From NCBI RefSeq assembly GCF_900142015.1, contig NZ_FQZN01000034.1:1-59595 (forward strand): 59,595 nucleotides of DNA. The letters are read 5' to 3'. The notes under the pieces are model-generated. The model worked only from the letters and a program-made list of their open reading frames with translations. It was not told the origin of the DNA and ran no database searches. The DNA comes from Bacteroides stercorirosoris. GTDB taxonomy: Bacteria; Bacteroidota; Bacteroidia; Bacteroidales; Bacteroidaceae. This document shows positions 19,692 to 28,614 of the stretch, in pieces. The position numbers and the translations under genes are program-made. Each line of letters opens with the position of its first letter. The first letter of the stretch is position 1.

Positions 19692-19694
19692 CGT

Positions 19695-21647
19695 ATGAAG
19701 ATCATGAAGAATATAAACTCAGCAATCATGATGCTGGCTTTCAGTTCAACTCTCCTTGCAGGGAACACAAAGGAACTAAAGCTGGCATCTCCCAACGGAA
19801 CACAGGAAATTGCGTTCTACCAGAAACAAGTGTCACCGTCAGTGAACGAACTCTATTACCGGGTGGACTACAAAGGTAACTCCGTAATCAATGAATCCCG
19901 TGCCGGACTGGAACTGGACAATCGCATCTGGGAGATGGCTCTCGGAGCAAGAGACCTCAAGCAGCCTGCGTGCTGGATGGATAACCTGGAAGTAGACTCC
20001 GTAGCCTATCAGCCCGAAACCAACATCACGTGGCACCCTCTTTATGGCGAGCGCAGTACGGTGCACGACCATTATAAGGCAGCCACCCTCTACTTATCCA
20101 AGAAAGACAATTCCGGATACCGCCTCAACATCGAAGTGCGTGCCTATGACGAAGGCGTTGCTTTCCGTTACTTTTTTCCCGAACACCCGAAAGCCATCTT
20201 CCATAAAGTCGTAGGCGATCTGACCGAATACACACTTCCCGAAGGTACGAAAGCATGGACGGAACAATGGGCGCAGGCTTTCTTCGAATATCTGGATATC
20301 AACGACATCAAACATCCGGTGGAACGTGCGCTGACCCTGGAACTCCCCGGCGGGACATGGGCTGCGCTGGCCGATGCCGATGTAGACGACTGGTGCCTCA
20401 CAAAGTATCTTGCCTCCACGGATAAAAAGAATACGCTGACTTCCGTCATGTACAGTCCCGTAGACGTAGTGACCTACTACGCTACTCCCTGGAAGATTAT
20501 CATGGTAGCCGATAAACCCGGAGAGTTGCTGGAACACAACGACATCATCCAGAATCTGAATCCGCCCTGTGAAATACCGGATGCTGCTTCCTGGGTGAAA
20601 CCGGGCAAGATAATGCGTGAAACCACCATCACCACTGAAGGAGCCATTGCAACCATAGATTTCTGTGCAGCACACAACATTCCCTACATGCTCTTCGACT
20701 GGCAATGGTATATGCCCTGCACCTCACACGACGGTGACGCCACCAAAGTAGTTGCCAAACTGGATATGCCTCGCGTGATAGCATACGGTAAAGAAAAAGG
20801 CGTAGGCATCTGGGTATACGTCAACCAGCATGCGCTGATGAAACAAATGCGGGAGCTTTTTCCACTGCTCCGCCAATGGGGAATTGTTGGCGTGAAATCC
20901 GGATTTGTGCAATATGCCAGCCATCGTTGGGCCACATGGATGCACGATATGGTACGCCTGGCAGCCGAGAACCATCTGCTGATAAATATTCACGATGAAT
21001 ACCGCCCCTCCGGTTTCAGCCGCACATACCCCAACCTGCTGACACAGGAAGGAATCTGCGGTAACGAAGAATTTCCCGATGCAACTCACAATGTGACATT
21101 ACCTTTCACCCGCATGATCAATGGTGCAGCCGACTATACCATCTGTTACTACGACAAGCGGCTGAAGACCACGCATGCCCATCAACTGGCAGCCTCACTC
21201 GTCTTCTACAGTCCGTTGCAAACCATCTTCTGGTACGACAAACCGTCATTTTATAATGGTGAACCGGAGATTGAATGGTTCGAGAACCTGCAAACCGTAT
21301 TTGACAATACAAAGGTACTGGACGGAGCACCCGGCAAAAACATCACCATGGCACGTCGCAAAGGACAGGAATGGTTCGTTGCACTCCTAACAAACAATAA
21401 CGGTTCTGCCGAGAACGTCTCTCTCTCTTTCCTGGATAAGGATAAAACTTACCTTGCCTGCATCTACACAGACGGAGGTGAGAAAGTGAAAACCAAAACA
21501 CAGGTGAAGTGTACTTATCTGTTAGTAAAGAGCACCCAGACCATAAAGTTTCAACTGAAACCCAGCGGTGGAGCTGCCATACGCCTTATACCGGTCGACG
21601 GAAAAGAGATGAAGAAATACAAGGCCTACAAAGGACAAAAATTATAA
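19695..21647 (+). CDS. GH97 glycoside hydrolase (alpha-glucosidase/alpha-galactosidase family)
   Basis: A 650-residue secreted enzyme of family GH97. The order is signal peptide (to about 22), N-terminal beta-super-sandwich (about 25-290, 'ASPNGTQEIAFYQ', 'DEGVAFRYFFP'), a TIM barrel (about 300-560, 'YMLFDWQWY', 'GVGIWVYVNQH', 'INIHDEYRPSGFSRTYPNL') and a C-terminal beta domain. Retaining members carry a nucleophilic Asp in a GVKxDF motif; here the motif is GVKSGF with Gly403 at that place, so the enzyme should be of the inverting type or otherwise modified. Glu435 in HDEYR and Glu458/Glu459 in NEE are candidate catalytic or calcium-binding acids. Specificity (alpha-Glc, alpha-Gal or other) cannot be read directly. 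It is cotranscribed within the rightward PUL operon. Confidence 0.93.
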   Translation: MKIMKNINSAIMMLAFSSTLLAGNTKELKLASPNGTQEIAFYQKQVSPSVNELYYRVDYKGNSVINESRAGLELDNRIWEMALGARDLKQPACWMDNLEVDSVAYQPETNITWHPLYGERSTVHDHYKAATLYLSKKDNSGYRLNIEVRAYDEGVAFRYFFPEHPKAIFHKVVGDLTEYTLPEGTKAWTEQWAQAFFEYLDINDIKHPVERALTLELPGGTWAALADADVDDWCLTKYLASTDKKNTLTSVMYSPVDVVTYYATPWKIIMVADKPGELLEHNDIIQNLNPPCEIPDAASWVKPGKIMRETTITTEGAIATIDFCAAHNIPYMLFDWQWYMPCTSHDGDATKVVAKLDMPRVIAYGKEKGVGIWVYVNQHALMKQMRELFPLLRQWGIVGVKSGFVQYASHRWATWMHDMVRLAAENHLLINIHDEYRPSGFSRTYPNLLTQEGICGNEEFPDATHNVTLPFTRMINGAADYTICYYDKRLKTTHAHQLAASLVFYSPLQTIFWYDKPSFYNGEPEIEWFENLQTVFDNTKVLDGAPGKNITMARRKGQEWFVALLTNNNGSAENVSLSFLDKDKTYLACIYTDGGEKVKTKTQVKCTYLLVKSTQTIKFQLKPSGGAAIRLIPVDGKEMKKYKAYKGQKL

Positions 21648-21790
21648 AAGCTGTTTTTTCATTGAGTGGACATAAGCACTTAATCGTATTAATAAGCGAT
21701 ATAAGACTCTAACATGGATGAATCAGGTAGAAGATTTTTTAAGGTAAAAAGAGTTGTTTTCAGGATGTTTTTATTTTAAGGTAATTAAGG

Positions 21791-23440
21791 ATGAAAAAGA
21801 TACTTCTATTCGTAACTGCATTATGTGCCTCATGCTGGCAAGCGGAAGCTCAATATGTATCCAAGGTTTGGGTAGCCGACCAGAAAGACGGCACCTACAT
21901 AAACCCTGTGCTGCATGCTGATTATTCCGACCCGGATGTTTGCGCTGTTGGTGAAGATTTCTACATGACAGCTTCCAGCTTCGGATGTGCTCCGGGATTG
22001 CCGATTCTCCATTCCCGGGATTTGGTGAACTGGAAGTATGCAGGCTATGCCCTGCAAGAGATCGAGCCTACAGATTTCTTCAATTCTCCTCAGCACGGCA
22101 AAGGCGTATGGGCTCCATCCATCCGCCATCATAACGGAGAATTCTACATCTACTGGGGCGACCCCGACCACGGCATCTTTATGGTAAAGACCAAAGACCC
22201 TGCCGGAAAATGGGAAAAGCCCGTACTAGTGAAAGCCGGACGGGGAATGATAGACCCTGCCCCCCTATGGGATGAAGATGGAAAAGTTTATCTGGTACAT
22301 GCATGGGCCGGAAGCCGGGCAGCATTCAACAGTGTCGTCACCGTATGCGAAATGAACGCGGAAGGAACCGGAGTCATCAGTGAACCGGTATTGGTATTTG
22401 ATGGAAACGACGGGGTGAACCATACGGTAGAAGGCCCCAAACTCTATAAACGAAATGGGTATTATTACATATTTGCACCTGCGGGAGGCGTAGCCACCGG
22501 ATGGCAGTTAGTGTTGCGCTCACGCAACGTGTACGGTCCGTACGAGAAGAAAATCGTCATGGCTCAGGGCAACACGGAGATTAACGGTCCGCATCAAGGT
22601 GCATGGGTAGACACACCAACCGGCGAATCCTGGTTCGTCCATTTCCAGGACAAGGCCATGTACGGACGTGTGGTTCATCTGAACCCGATGAAATGGGTGA
22701 ATGACTGGCCCGTAATAGGCGAAGACAAAGATGGTGACGGTTGCGGTGAACCCGTAACCCGCTATAGGAAACCCAATGTTGGCAAAAGCTACCCTGTGGA
22801 GACACCGGCAGAAAGTGATGAATTCAACACCCGCCGACTGGGGATGCAATGGGAATGGCATGCCAACTATCAGGACACATTCGGATTCACCTCCGATCTT
22901 GGTTTCATACGCATCTACGGACACGTTCTTTCCAAAGACTTCGTAAACTTCTGGGAAGTGCCCAACCTATTGTTACAGAAATTTATGGCAGAAGAATTTA
23001 CCGCCACTGCCAAGTTAAAGGTTTCTGCCAAAATGGACGGTCAACAATCGGGACTGATTGTGATGGGATGGGATTATTGCTACATAGGCGTAGAAAAAGA
23101 GGAAGATAAATTTATACTGAAACAAGTGACATGCAAGGACGCAGAACAAAAAACACCTGAAACAGTCATCCGTTTAGTGGAAATACCCGCCAGCCGTCAG
23201 TATGAGGCCGGGTTATTTCCGAACTATGAAAGAGATATCTACCTGCGGGTGAAAGTCGGTAAAGGTGGCATCTGCCACTTCTATTACAGTCTGGATGGAA
23301 AGAAATATAAAACAGCCGGTACAGCTTTTACTGCACGGCAGGGGAAATGGATAGGCGCCAAAGTAGGATTATTCAGTACCACTCCCTACGGTAAAGAAAG
23401 AGGATGGGTAGATGCTGACTGGTTTCGTATTGACAAATAA
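21791..23440 (+). CDS. GH43 beta-xylosidase/alpha-L-arabinofuranosidase-type enzyme
   Basis: A 549-residue exported enzyme (signal peptide ending AEAQ). A five-bladed GH43 propeller spans about residues 30-320, with the three family acids visible: base Asp47 (ADYSDPDV), pKa-modulating Asp155 (MIDPAPLW) and acid Glu214 (HTVEGPKL). A C-terminal concanavalin-like beta-sandwich (about 345-549, 'EFNTRRLGMQWEWHANY', 'SGLIVMGWDYCYIGVEK') is the kind found with GH43 subfamilies such as 12. It probably removes arabinofuranose or xylose from the side chains. It is 143 bp after GH97 and 14 bp before the second GH88. Confidence 0.93.
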   Translation: MKKILLFVTALCASCWQAEAQYVSKVWVADQKDGTYINPVLHADYSDPDVCAVGEDFYMTASSFGCAPGLPILHSRDLVNWKYAGYALQEIEPTDFFNSPQHGKGVWAPSIRHHNGEFYIYWGDPDHGIFMVKTKDPAGKWEKPVLVKAGRGMIDPAPLWDEDGKVYLVHAWAGSRAAFNSVVTVCEMNAEGTGVISEPVLVFDGNDGVNHTVEGPKLYKRNGYYYIFAPAGGVATGWQLVLRSRNVYGPYEKKIVMAQGNTEINGPHQGAWVDTPTGESWFVHFQDKAMYGRVVHLNPMKWVNDWPVIGEDKDGDGCGEPVTRYRKPNVGKSYPVETPAESDEFNTRRLGMQWEWHANYQDTFGFTSDLGFIRIYGHVLSKDFVNFWEVPNLLLQKFMAEEFTATAKLKVSAKMDGQQSGLIVMGWDYCYIGVEKEEDKFILKQVTCKDAEQKTPETVIRLVEIPASRQYEAGLFPNYERDIYLRVKVGKGGICHFYYSLDGKKYKTAGTAFTARQGKWIGAKVGLFSTTPYGKERGWVDADWFRIDK

Positions 23441-23454
23441 AAAGAACTGATTAT

Positions 23455-24678
23455 ATGAAAACAAAAGGATTATTGTTCGGTGCATGCTTGTGCCTGCTTT
23501 CAGCTTGCAACATGCCCGATAAAGGAACAGGTATTGATGTTTATGAAGCACTGGACTACTGCAACGATCAGGTACAGCGCACTTTGACTGAACTCAAAGA
23601 AGCTGATGGCACAATCGATTACACCATGATGCCCCGTAACATCATGGACAGCCTCAACGTCTGGCATTGCAGAAAAGCGACAAAAGATGAGTGGTGCAGT
23701 GGATTCTGGCCGGGCGTATTATGGTATGACTATGAATATACCGGCAAAGCGGCAATCAAGGAACAAGCGGAGAAATTTACTGAGTCATTGAAATTCCTGT
23801 CGCAGATTCCGGCATACGACCATGATTTGGGATTCCTTGTTTTTTGCAGCTACGGCAACGGTTACCGCCTGACGCACAACCCGGAATACAAACAAGTAAT
23901 TCTGAATACGGCAGACTCATTGGCAACCCTGTTCAGACCACGCGTAGGAACCATTCTTTCCTGGCCGAGAAATGTAGAAATGTTTGGCGGGCACAATACA
24001 ATCATGGACAACATGATTAATCTGGAGATGCTTTTCTGGGCAGCTAAAAACGGTGGCAATCCATATCTGGCGGATATAGCCATATCCCATGCTGACAAAA
24101 CCATGAAGTATCAGTTCCGTCCGGACTACACCTCTTATCATGTGGCTGTATACGATACGCTGACGGGAGATTTTATCAAAGGAGTTACCCACCAGGGATA
24201 TGCGGACAATACGATGTGGGCACGCGGACAGGCATGGGCTATCTATGGTTATACAGTAGTTTATCGGGAAACCCTCGACCCGCGCTATCTGGACTTTGTG
24301 CAGAAGGTGACGGACGTTTATCTGCAAAGATTGCCAGAAGATTACGTGCCTTACTGGGATTTTGATGATCCCCGTATCCCCAACGCCCCACGCGATGCCT
24401 CTGCCGCTTGCGTAACAGCCTCTGCTTTACTGGAACTATCTACCTATCTTCCAGGAAAGAAAGGCAGTGAATATAAAGATGCGGCTATAAAAATGCTGGC
24501 AAGCCTGAGCTCGGACCAATACCAATGCGGTAAAGACAAGCCCGCATTCCTCCTCCACTCTACCGGTCATTTGCCTAATGACTCAGAAATAGATGCCGCT
24601 ATCATCTATGCAGATTATTACTACATTGAAGCCTTGATACGATTGAAAAACTTGATCGAAGACAAGGCTGTCCTATAA
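23455..24678 (+). CDS. GH88 unsaturated glucuronyl hydrolase (lipoprotein, copy 2)
   Basis: A 407-residue lipoprotein (lipobox LSAC, Cys18) paralogous to the product of 9772-10989. The GH88 catalytic aspartates are Asp124 (HDLGF) and Asp185 (IMDNMIN), 61 residues apart as in the Bacillus enzyme. The segments WCSGFWPGVLWYDYEY, RGQAWAIYGYTVVYRET and YVPYWDFDDP are shared with copy 1. It hydrolyses delta-4,5-unsaturated uronic acids released by a lyase. It is the last gene of the rightward operon and ends at a shared convergent terminator. Two GH88 copies suggest two different linkages or different uronic acids. Confidence 0.94.
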   Translation: MKTKGLLFGACLCLLSACNMPDKGTGIDVYEALDYCNDQVQRTLTELKEADGTIDYTMMPRNIMDSLNVWHCRKATKDEWCSGFWPGVLWYDYEYTGKAAIKEQAEKFTESLKFLSQIPAYDHDLGFLVFCSYGNGYRLTHNPEYKQVILNTADSLATLFRPRVGTILSWPRNVEMFGGHNTIMDNMINLEMLFWAAKNGGNPYLADIAISHADKTMKYQFRPDYTSYHVAVYDTLTGDFIKGVTHQGYADNTMWARGQAWAIYGYTVVYRETLDPRYLDFVQKVTDVYLQRLPEDYVPYWDFDDPRIPNAPRDASAACVTASALLELSTYLPGKKGSEYKDAAIKMLASLSSDQYQCGKDKPAFLLHSTGHLPNDSEIDAAIIYADYYYIEALIRLKNLIEDKAVL

Positions 24679-24681
24679 AAA

Positions 24682-24721
24682 ACGCTCTCCCCTCTTACCG
24701 TTTTGGTTGGAGGGGAAGCGT
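24682..24721. terminator. Bidirectional terminator between GH88 and the sensor kinase
   Basis: A long hairpin ACGCT-ct-CCCCTC / GAGGGG-a-AGCGT just after the GH88 stop. It overlaps the last codons of the convergent kinase gene, so it can end transcripts from both sides. Confidence 0.65.
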
Positions 24722-27022
24722 AAACCAAAAGGTAGATCCCTTGCCTAACGTGGATTTCACCCCTATTTCACCACCCATATTCTGGATGATAAGCTGACAA
24801 ATGGGAAGGCCTAAACCGGTGCCTTGCTTGAAGTTGTCCAACTTTATGAACCTCTCAAAAACAAGTTGCAGTTTATCCTCCGGTATTCCGCTACCCGTAT
24901 CCGTCACATAGTAATAAATATTCTTCTCACGAACTTCGTACCCATAACGGATGCTGCCGCTCGAAGTAAACTTACAGGCGTTGGTCAGGAAGTTCAGCAC
25001 AAGTTGCTGCAAGCGGTTTTGTTCGGAGAAGACAAGATAATCATCAGGCATTCCGGGTTCAAAAATCAACTCAACCCCACTCTGCAGACGTCGTTCTATC
25101 ACGTCTTTAAGAATGACTAAAATCTTATTCAGTCGGAATTCAGAATAATGCAAGTCAATGGCTCCGGCCTCTATTTTAGATAAGTCGAGTACATCATTGA
25201 TGAGCTGCAATAAAATGGCATTGTTTTTCTCTATGATGTTGACATATTCCCGCTTCTCTTCTTCATCTTCCGTCATGGTCAATATACCGGAGAAACCGAT
25301 AATGGCATTCAGCGGAGTACGGATTTCATGACTGATATTGGCAAGGAAAGCTGATTTCAGCCGGTTGGCTTCTTCCGCACGTTCCTTGGCGGCAATCAGT
25401 TCCTGCTCTGCCACTTTGCGTTCCGTTATGAACAGCGAAGAGCCGACCACCATCAAAGGAGTACCTTTCTCATCATATTGTTCTACAAAGCCACGAGCTT
25501 CCATCCAGTCCATATCCCGTTCCATAGTATCGGGACGATGAATGCGGTATTCTTCCCGAATCTCCTTGACCTTATTGGAGCGTATATCCTGAAAGACTTT
25601 CCGAAGTCGCTCTCTGTCTTCCTCACAAATATACGTGAGATAATCTTGCATTTTGATAGAATAAGTCATCTCCGATATTGCTTCCTTTCCCGGTTCTATG
25701 GGGGTATATGAACTATATGTAATCTCATCCGTCTGTAAGTCCCACTGCCAGGGAAGCAGATCGACCACCTCCAATGCCATAGCCAGCTTGGTATGTGTAA
25801 AGCGTTGGTTCTGTTCCACCAGCTGAAGCCGTTCCAGTATTTTATTTCTCCGGAACTGGAAAAACAGCACAACCAACAATAACAGTATGCTTCCTACAAC
25901 AAGAGCCGACTGGTACTTTTCAAGAAAAGTAGGCGGAGCATTCAGAAAAACGGTTCCTGCTGGACAGTTATCAGGAGATAAGCCAAAGTCCACCATATAA
26001 GGATAATTAAAAATTACGATTGGCTCCGGCTCATAAGGCGGAATGAAACGCGCCCGTTTACCGTCCATCACGGCATCAACCGCTTTCACAATTTCCTCAC
26101 AATACAAATCCATGTCATAAACACACCCTCCTATGATATTCCCGTCTTCCTCAATGCTCGACAAGGAAGCTGACAAAGCAAAGAACGGACAAGGCATAGA
26201 AGAGTTGGCTATCACTTTATAGGAATTCGCCATCAGAACCATATTCCCCGCAAACATCCGCTTATGGAACCACGAAGCAAACAGGATTCCCGTTTCTTTG
26301 GGAGATACCTGCCGCAATGTGTCCAGCAACAGATCCGAACTCCAGGTACCGGCAGACAAGAATTTATAGTCCAGGTCAGCATGTTCCGTTTTAATCAAGT
26401 TTTGTATCTGCTGGTCGTAATCAATATCACGGTCAGTCTGGTCGCCAATCAAAAGCAGACTTTTCATATCAGGAAGCATGCTACGCATCATCCGGATATT
26501 TTGCGGAATAAAAGAGTGCGCCCGCAAATAAGTCATATTATAGTGGTCGCGCAAATCCCGCAAATAAATTCTGTTTTGTTCCGGCACTACCTGATTATAA
26601 ATATAGGTACTATCCGACCCCACATATTTGCTTTCAGCACATACTATCAAGGATATGTCCCCCCAATGCTTACGCATATCATCCCGAAGCAACAAGGGGG
26701 CATTTCCTAACATTAATACTGCCTTAGGCGGAGTCTCCCCGTAAGTGGAGAAAAGATTTTCCTTATACTGTTTCAGGATTTCCGGAGTTTCGATAGTCAG
26801 AATATTCATGTATTCCACTTTCATACTCACATCCCTACGGTCATATTCTTTCTGCATGATGTGTGAAATGATGGTCTGGCTCCACGGAGCACCGGACACA
26901 TAACTACTGATAATCAACAAATCGGTACTTGCATTTTCCTTTTTGTCTTCGGCTGATACGGGAAAAGAAAGACATAAAAGAATGATGAGGACAAAATATT
27001 TTATAGAAAAAAGTATTCTCAT
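24695..27022 (-). CDS. Membrane sensor histidine kinase with ABC-type ligand-binding periplasmic domain and PAS
   Basis: A 775-residue sensor kinase. A signal peptide precedes a periplasmic region (about 28-365) with a fold pattern like ABC_sub_bind proteins ('DLLIISSYVSGAPWSQTIISHIM', 'AVLMLGNAPLLLRDDM', 'KSLLLIGDQTDRDIDYDQQI'). A transmembrane helix follows (about 370-390), then a PAS domain (about 410-530), HisKA with His565 in FLANISHEIRTPLNA, and an HATPase domain with N-box 'LVLNFLTNACKFT', G1 'VTDTGSGIP' and G2 'GTGLGLPICQLI'. There is no receiver or DNA-binding domain, and no response-regulator gene lies next to it, so its partner is elsewhere. It converges on the PUL operon; whether it regulates the PUL cannot be told. 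Confidence 0.95.
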   Translation of the reverse strand: MRILFSIKYFVLIILLCLSFPVSAEDKKENASTDLLIISSYVSGAPWSQTIISHIMQKEYDRRDVSMKVEYMNILTIETPEILKQYKENLFSTYGETPPKAVLMLGNAPLLLRDDMRKHWGDISLIVCAESKYVGSDSTYIYNQVVPEQNRIYLRDLRDHYNMTYLRAHSFIPQNIRMMRSMLPDMKSLLLIGDQTDRDIDYDQQIQNLIKTEHADLDYKFLSAGTWSSDLLLDTLRQVSPKETGILFASWFHKRMFAGNMVLMANSYKVIANSSMPCPFFALSASLSSIEEDGNIIGGCVYDMDLYCEEIVKAVDAVMDGKRARFIPPYEPEPIVIFNYPYMVDFGLSPDNCPAGTVFLNAPPTFLEKYQSALVVGSILLLLVVLFFQFRRNKILERLQLVEQNQRFTHTKLAMALEVVDLLPWQWDLQTDEITYSSYTPIEPGKEAISEMTYSIKMQDYLTYICEEDRERLRKVFQDIRSNKVKEIREEYRIHRPDTMERDMDWMEARGFVEQYDEKGTPLMVVGSSLFITERKVAEQELIAAKERAEEANRLKSAFLANISHEIRTPLNAIIGFSGILTMTEDEEEKREYVNIIEKNNAILLQLINDVLDLSKIEAGAIDLHYSEFRLNKILVILKDVIERRLQSGVELIFEPGMPDDYLVFSEQNRLQQLVLNFLTNACKFTSSGSIRYGYEVREKNIYYYVTDTGSGIPEDKLQLVFERFIKLDNFKQGTGLGLPICQLIIQNMGGEIGVKSTLGKGSTFWFTLPLQPKR

Positions 27023-27123
27023 GATTGCACAATTTGACTATATTAAAACACATAAACAGAACTTTTAGTTCAACAGCTAAATATTTTCCGTCCGGCAATC
27101 AATATTTTTTCAATAAATAATTT

Positions 27124-27131
27124 TATATTTG
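27124..27131 (+). promoter_or_regulatory. -7 box of the small lipoprotein gene
   Basis: TATATTTG matches the Bacteroidetes TAnnTTTG box, 33 bp before the ATG at 27164, with a T-rich stretch (ATTTTTTC) in the -33 region. Confidence 0.55.
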
Positions 27132-27163
27132 CGCTTAACAATTATCACGAAAAACTATTATAC

Positions 27164-27457
27164 ATGAAGAAGTTGATTTTTTCATTCACACTTGTTGTTA
27201 TTACAAGTTGTTTTAGTTCTTGTAAACAAGAAAACCCGTCCAAAGTAATTAATGGAATCGTTTATGATGCCTCAATGAATAACATCACCCTGATCACCGG
27301 TAAGGGAGATACAGTAAACATCTGTACAATGGATGCCAATACAAACAAGGTAGGTGGTGTACTATTAAATGACAGTGTAGAAGTGACATGTGTCAAGGAA
27401 AAGATTGGAGGAACAGAAATCCTGAAAGCTACGGAGGTAACAATCTTCAAAAAGTAA
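27164..27457 (+). CDS. Small hypothetical lipoprotein
   Basis: A 97-residue protein with a lipoprotein signal (cysteines at 16 and 20; SSC-K at Cys20 is the likely lipid site). The mature part is a short beta-rich domain ('INGIVYDASMNNITLITGKGDTVNICT...VLLNDSVEVTCVKEKIGGTEILKATEVTIFKK') that looks like a small OB- or barrel-like fold. It has its own promoter and terminator and so is monocistronic. I do not recognise a function; similar small lipoproteins are common in Bacteroides. Confidence 0.85.
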   Translation: MKKLIFSFTLVVITSCFSSCKQENPSKVINGIVYDASMNNITLITGKGDTVNICTMDANTNKVGGVLLNDSVEVTCVKEKIGGTEILKATEVTIFKK

Positions 27458-27461
27458 TATT

Positions 27462-27487
27462 ATGGGGTGTTTCTCTCAACACCCCAT
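27462..27487. terminator. Bidirectional terminator between the lipoprotein gene and queF
   Basis: A perfect 10-bp stem ATGGGGTGTT / AACACCCCAT with a 6-nt loop, followed by TTCTTTATT on the plus strand. It sits 4 bp after the lipoprotein stop and 4 bp from the convergent queF stop. Confidence 0.8.
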
Positions 27488-27491
27488 TTCT

Positions 27492-27947
27492 TTATTCTCT
27501 ATTCATAAGACGTTGCTCCGCCATAGCTTCATACTTGGTTCCCGAACGCCCATAGTTAGCATACGGATAAATAGAAATGCCACCACGCGGAGTAAAGATA
27601 CCCGTCACCTCAATATACTTAGGGTTCATCAGGCTAATAAGGTCTTTCATTATGATATTCACGCAATCTTCATGGAAAGCACCATGATTCCGGAAGCTGA
27701 AAAGATAGAGTTTCAAGCTCTTGCTTTCCACCATTTTAATATCAGGAATATAGCTGATACGGATTTCTGCAAAATCAGGTTGCCCGGTTATGGGACATAA
27801 ACTGGTAAATTCCGGACAATTAAAACGCACCCAATAATCATTCCCGGGATGTTTGTTATCAAAAGCTTCCAGTACTTCGGGAGCATAATCTTGCTTATAT
27901 TCTGTTTTTCTTCCCAAAAGGGAGAGTTGGTCTTTCAATTCAGTCAT
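27492..27947 (-). CDS. queF: QueF, NADPH-dependent 7-cyano-7-deazaguanine reductase
   Basis: A 151-residue short-form QueF (tunnelling fold) that reduces preQ0 to preQ1 in queuosine biosynthesis. The family marks are all visible: catalytic Cys51 in TSLCPITGQPDF with Asp58, the NADPH-binding ESKSLKLY motif (Glu74-Tyr81), and SFRNHGAFHE with His92. Its length matches the unimodular type. It is the last gene of the yhhQ-queC-queF operon, 10 bp after queC, and ends at a shared terminator. Confidence 0.97.
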   Translation of the reverse strand: MTELKDQLSLLGRKTEYKQDYAPEVLEAFDNKHPGNDYWVRFNCPEFTSLCPITGQPDFAEIRISYIPDIKMVESKSLKLYLFSFRNHGAFHEDCVNIIMKDLISLMNPKYIEVTGIFTPRGGISIYPYANYGRSGTKYEAMAEQRLMNRE

Positions 27948-27957
27948 AACTATACCA

Positions 27958-28611
27958 TCATTTACTATTAAGATATTTCTCTAATCCTTCACGGCGCAGC
28001 TTGCAGGCAGGGCAATGACCGCAACCATCACCCGGAATACCATTGTAACAGGTCAAAGTTTCGTTCCTGATCAACTCAAGCACTCCCAATTCATCCGCCA
28101 GCCCCCAAGTTTCCGCTTTATCAATCCACATCAACGGAGTATGGATTACGAACTGCTCGTCCATAGCCAGATTTAAAGTCACATTAAGGGATTTGATAAA
28201 AGCATCCCGGCAGTCGGGATATCCGCTGAAATCGGTCTGAGATACTCCCGTCACCATGTGACTGATACCACGTTCACGGGCATACACGGCAGCAATACTC
28301 AGGAAAAACAGGTTACGCCCCGGCACGAATGTATTCGGAAAACTACCTTCCGGCTTTTCCTGATCCATAATCATGGTAGCATCCGTAAGCGAGTTATGCC
28401 CTAACCCGCCGATAAATGAGACGTCCATCGCCTCAAACTCCACATCTGCCTTACGGGCAATTTCCCGCGCCAGTTCTACCTCCTTTTCATGTTTTTGTCC
28501 GTACAGGAAACTCAAAGCAATCACTTTCTTAAATTCACGCTTCGCCCAAAACAGACAAGTGGTAGAATCTTGTCCGCCACTAAATACTACTAATGCAACT
28601 TCTTTATTCAC
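27958..28611 (-). CDS. queC: QueC, 7-cyano-7-deazaguanine synthase
   Basis: A 217-residue ATP-dependent enzyme that converts 7-carboxy-7-deazaguanine and ammonia into preQ0. The N-terminal PP-loop ATP site is SGGQDS (residues 11-16), and the C-terminal zinc site is formed by Cys188, Cys197, Cys200 and Cys203 (CGHCPAC). It starts 3 bp after the yhhQ stop, so translation is probably coupled. QueD and QueE genes are not in the window. Confidence 0.97.
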   Translation of the reverse strand: MNKEVALVVFSGGQDSTTCLFWAKREFKKVIALSFLYGQKHEKEVELAREIARKADVEFEAMDVSFIGGLGHNSLTDATMIMDQEKPEGSFPNTFVPGRNLFFLSIAAVYARERGISHMVTGVSQTDFSGYPDCRDAFIKSLNVTLNLAMDEQFVIHTPLMWIDKAETWGLADELGVLELIRNETLTCYNGIPGDGCGHCPACKLRREGLEKYLNSK

Positions 28612-28614
28612 GTC

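Noticed and set aside
20094..20705. A 203-codon open frame on the minus strand
   Set aside because: Antisense to GH97 within a GC-richer stretch where stops are rare; no start signals.
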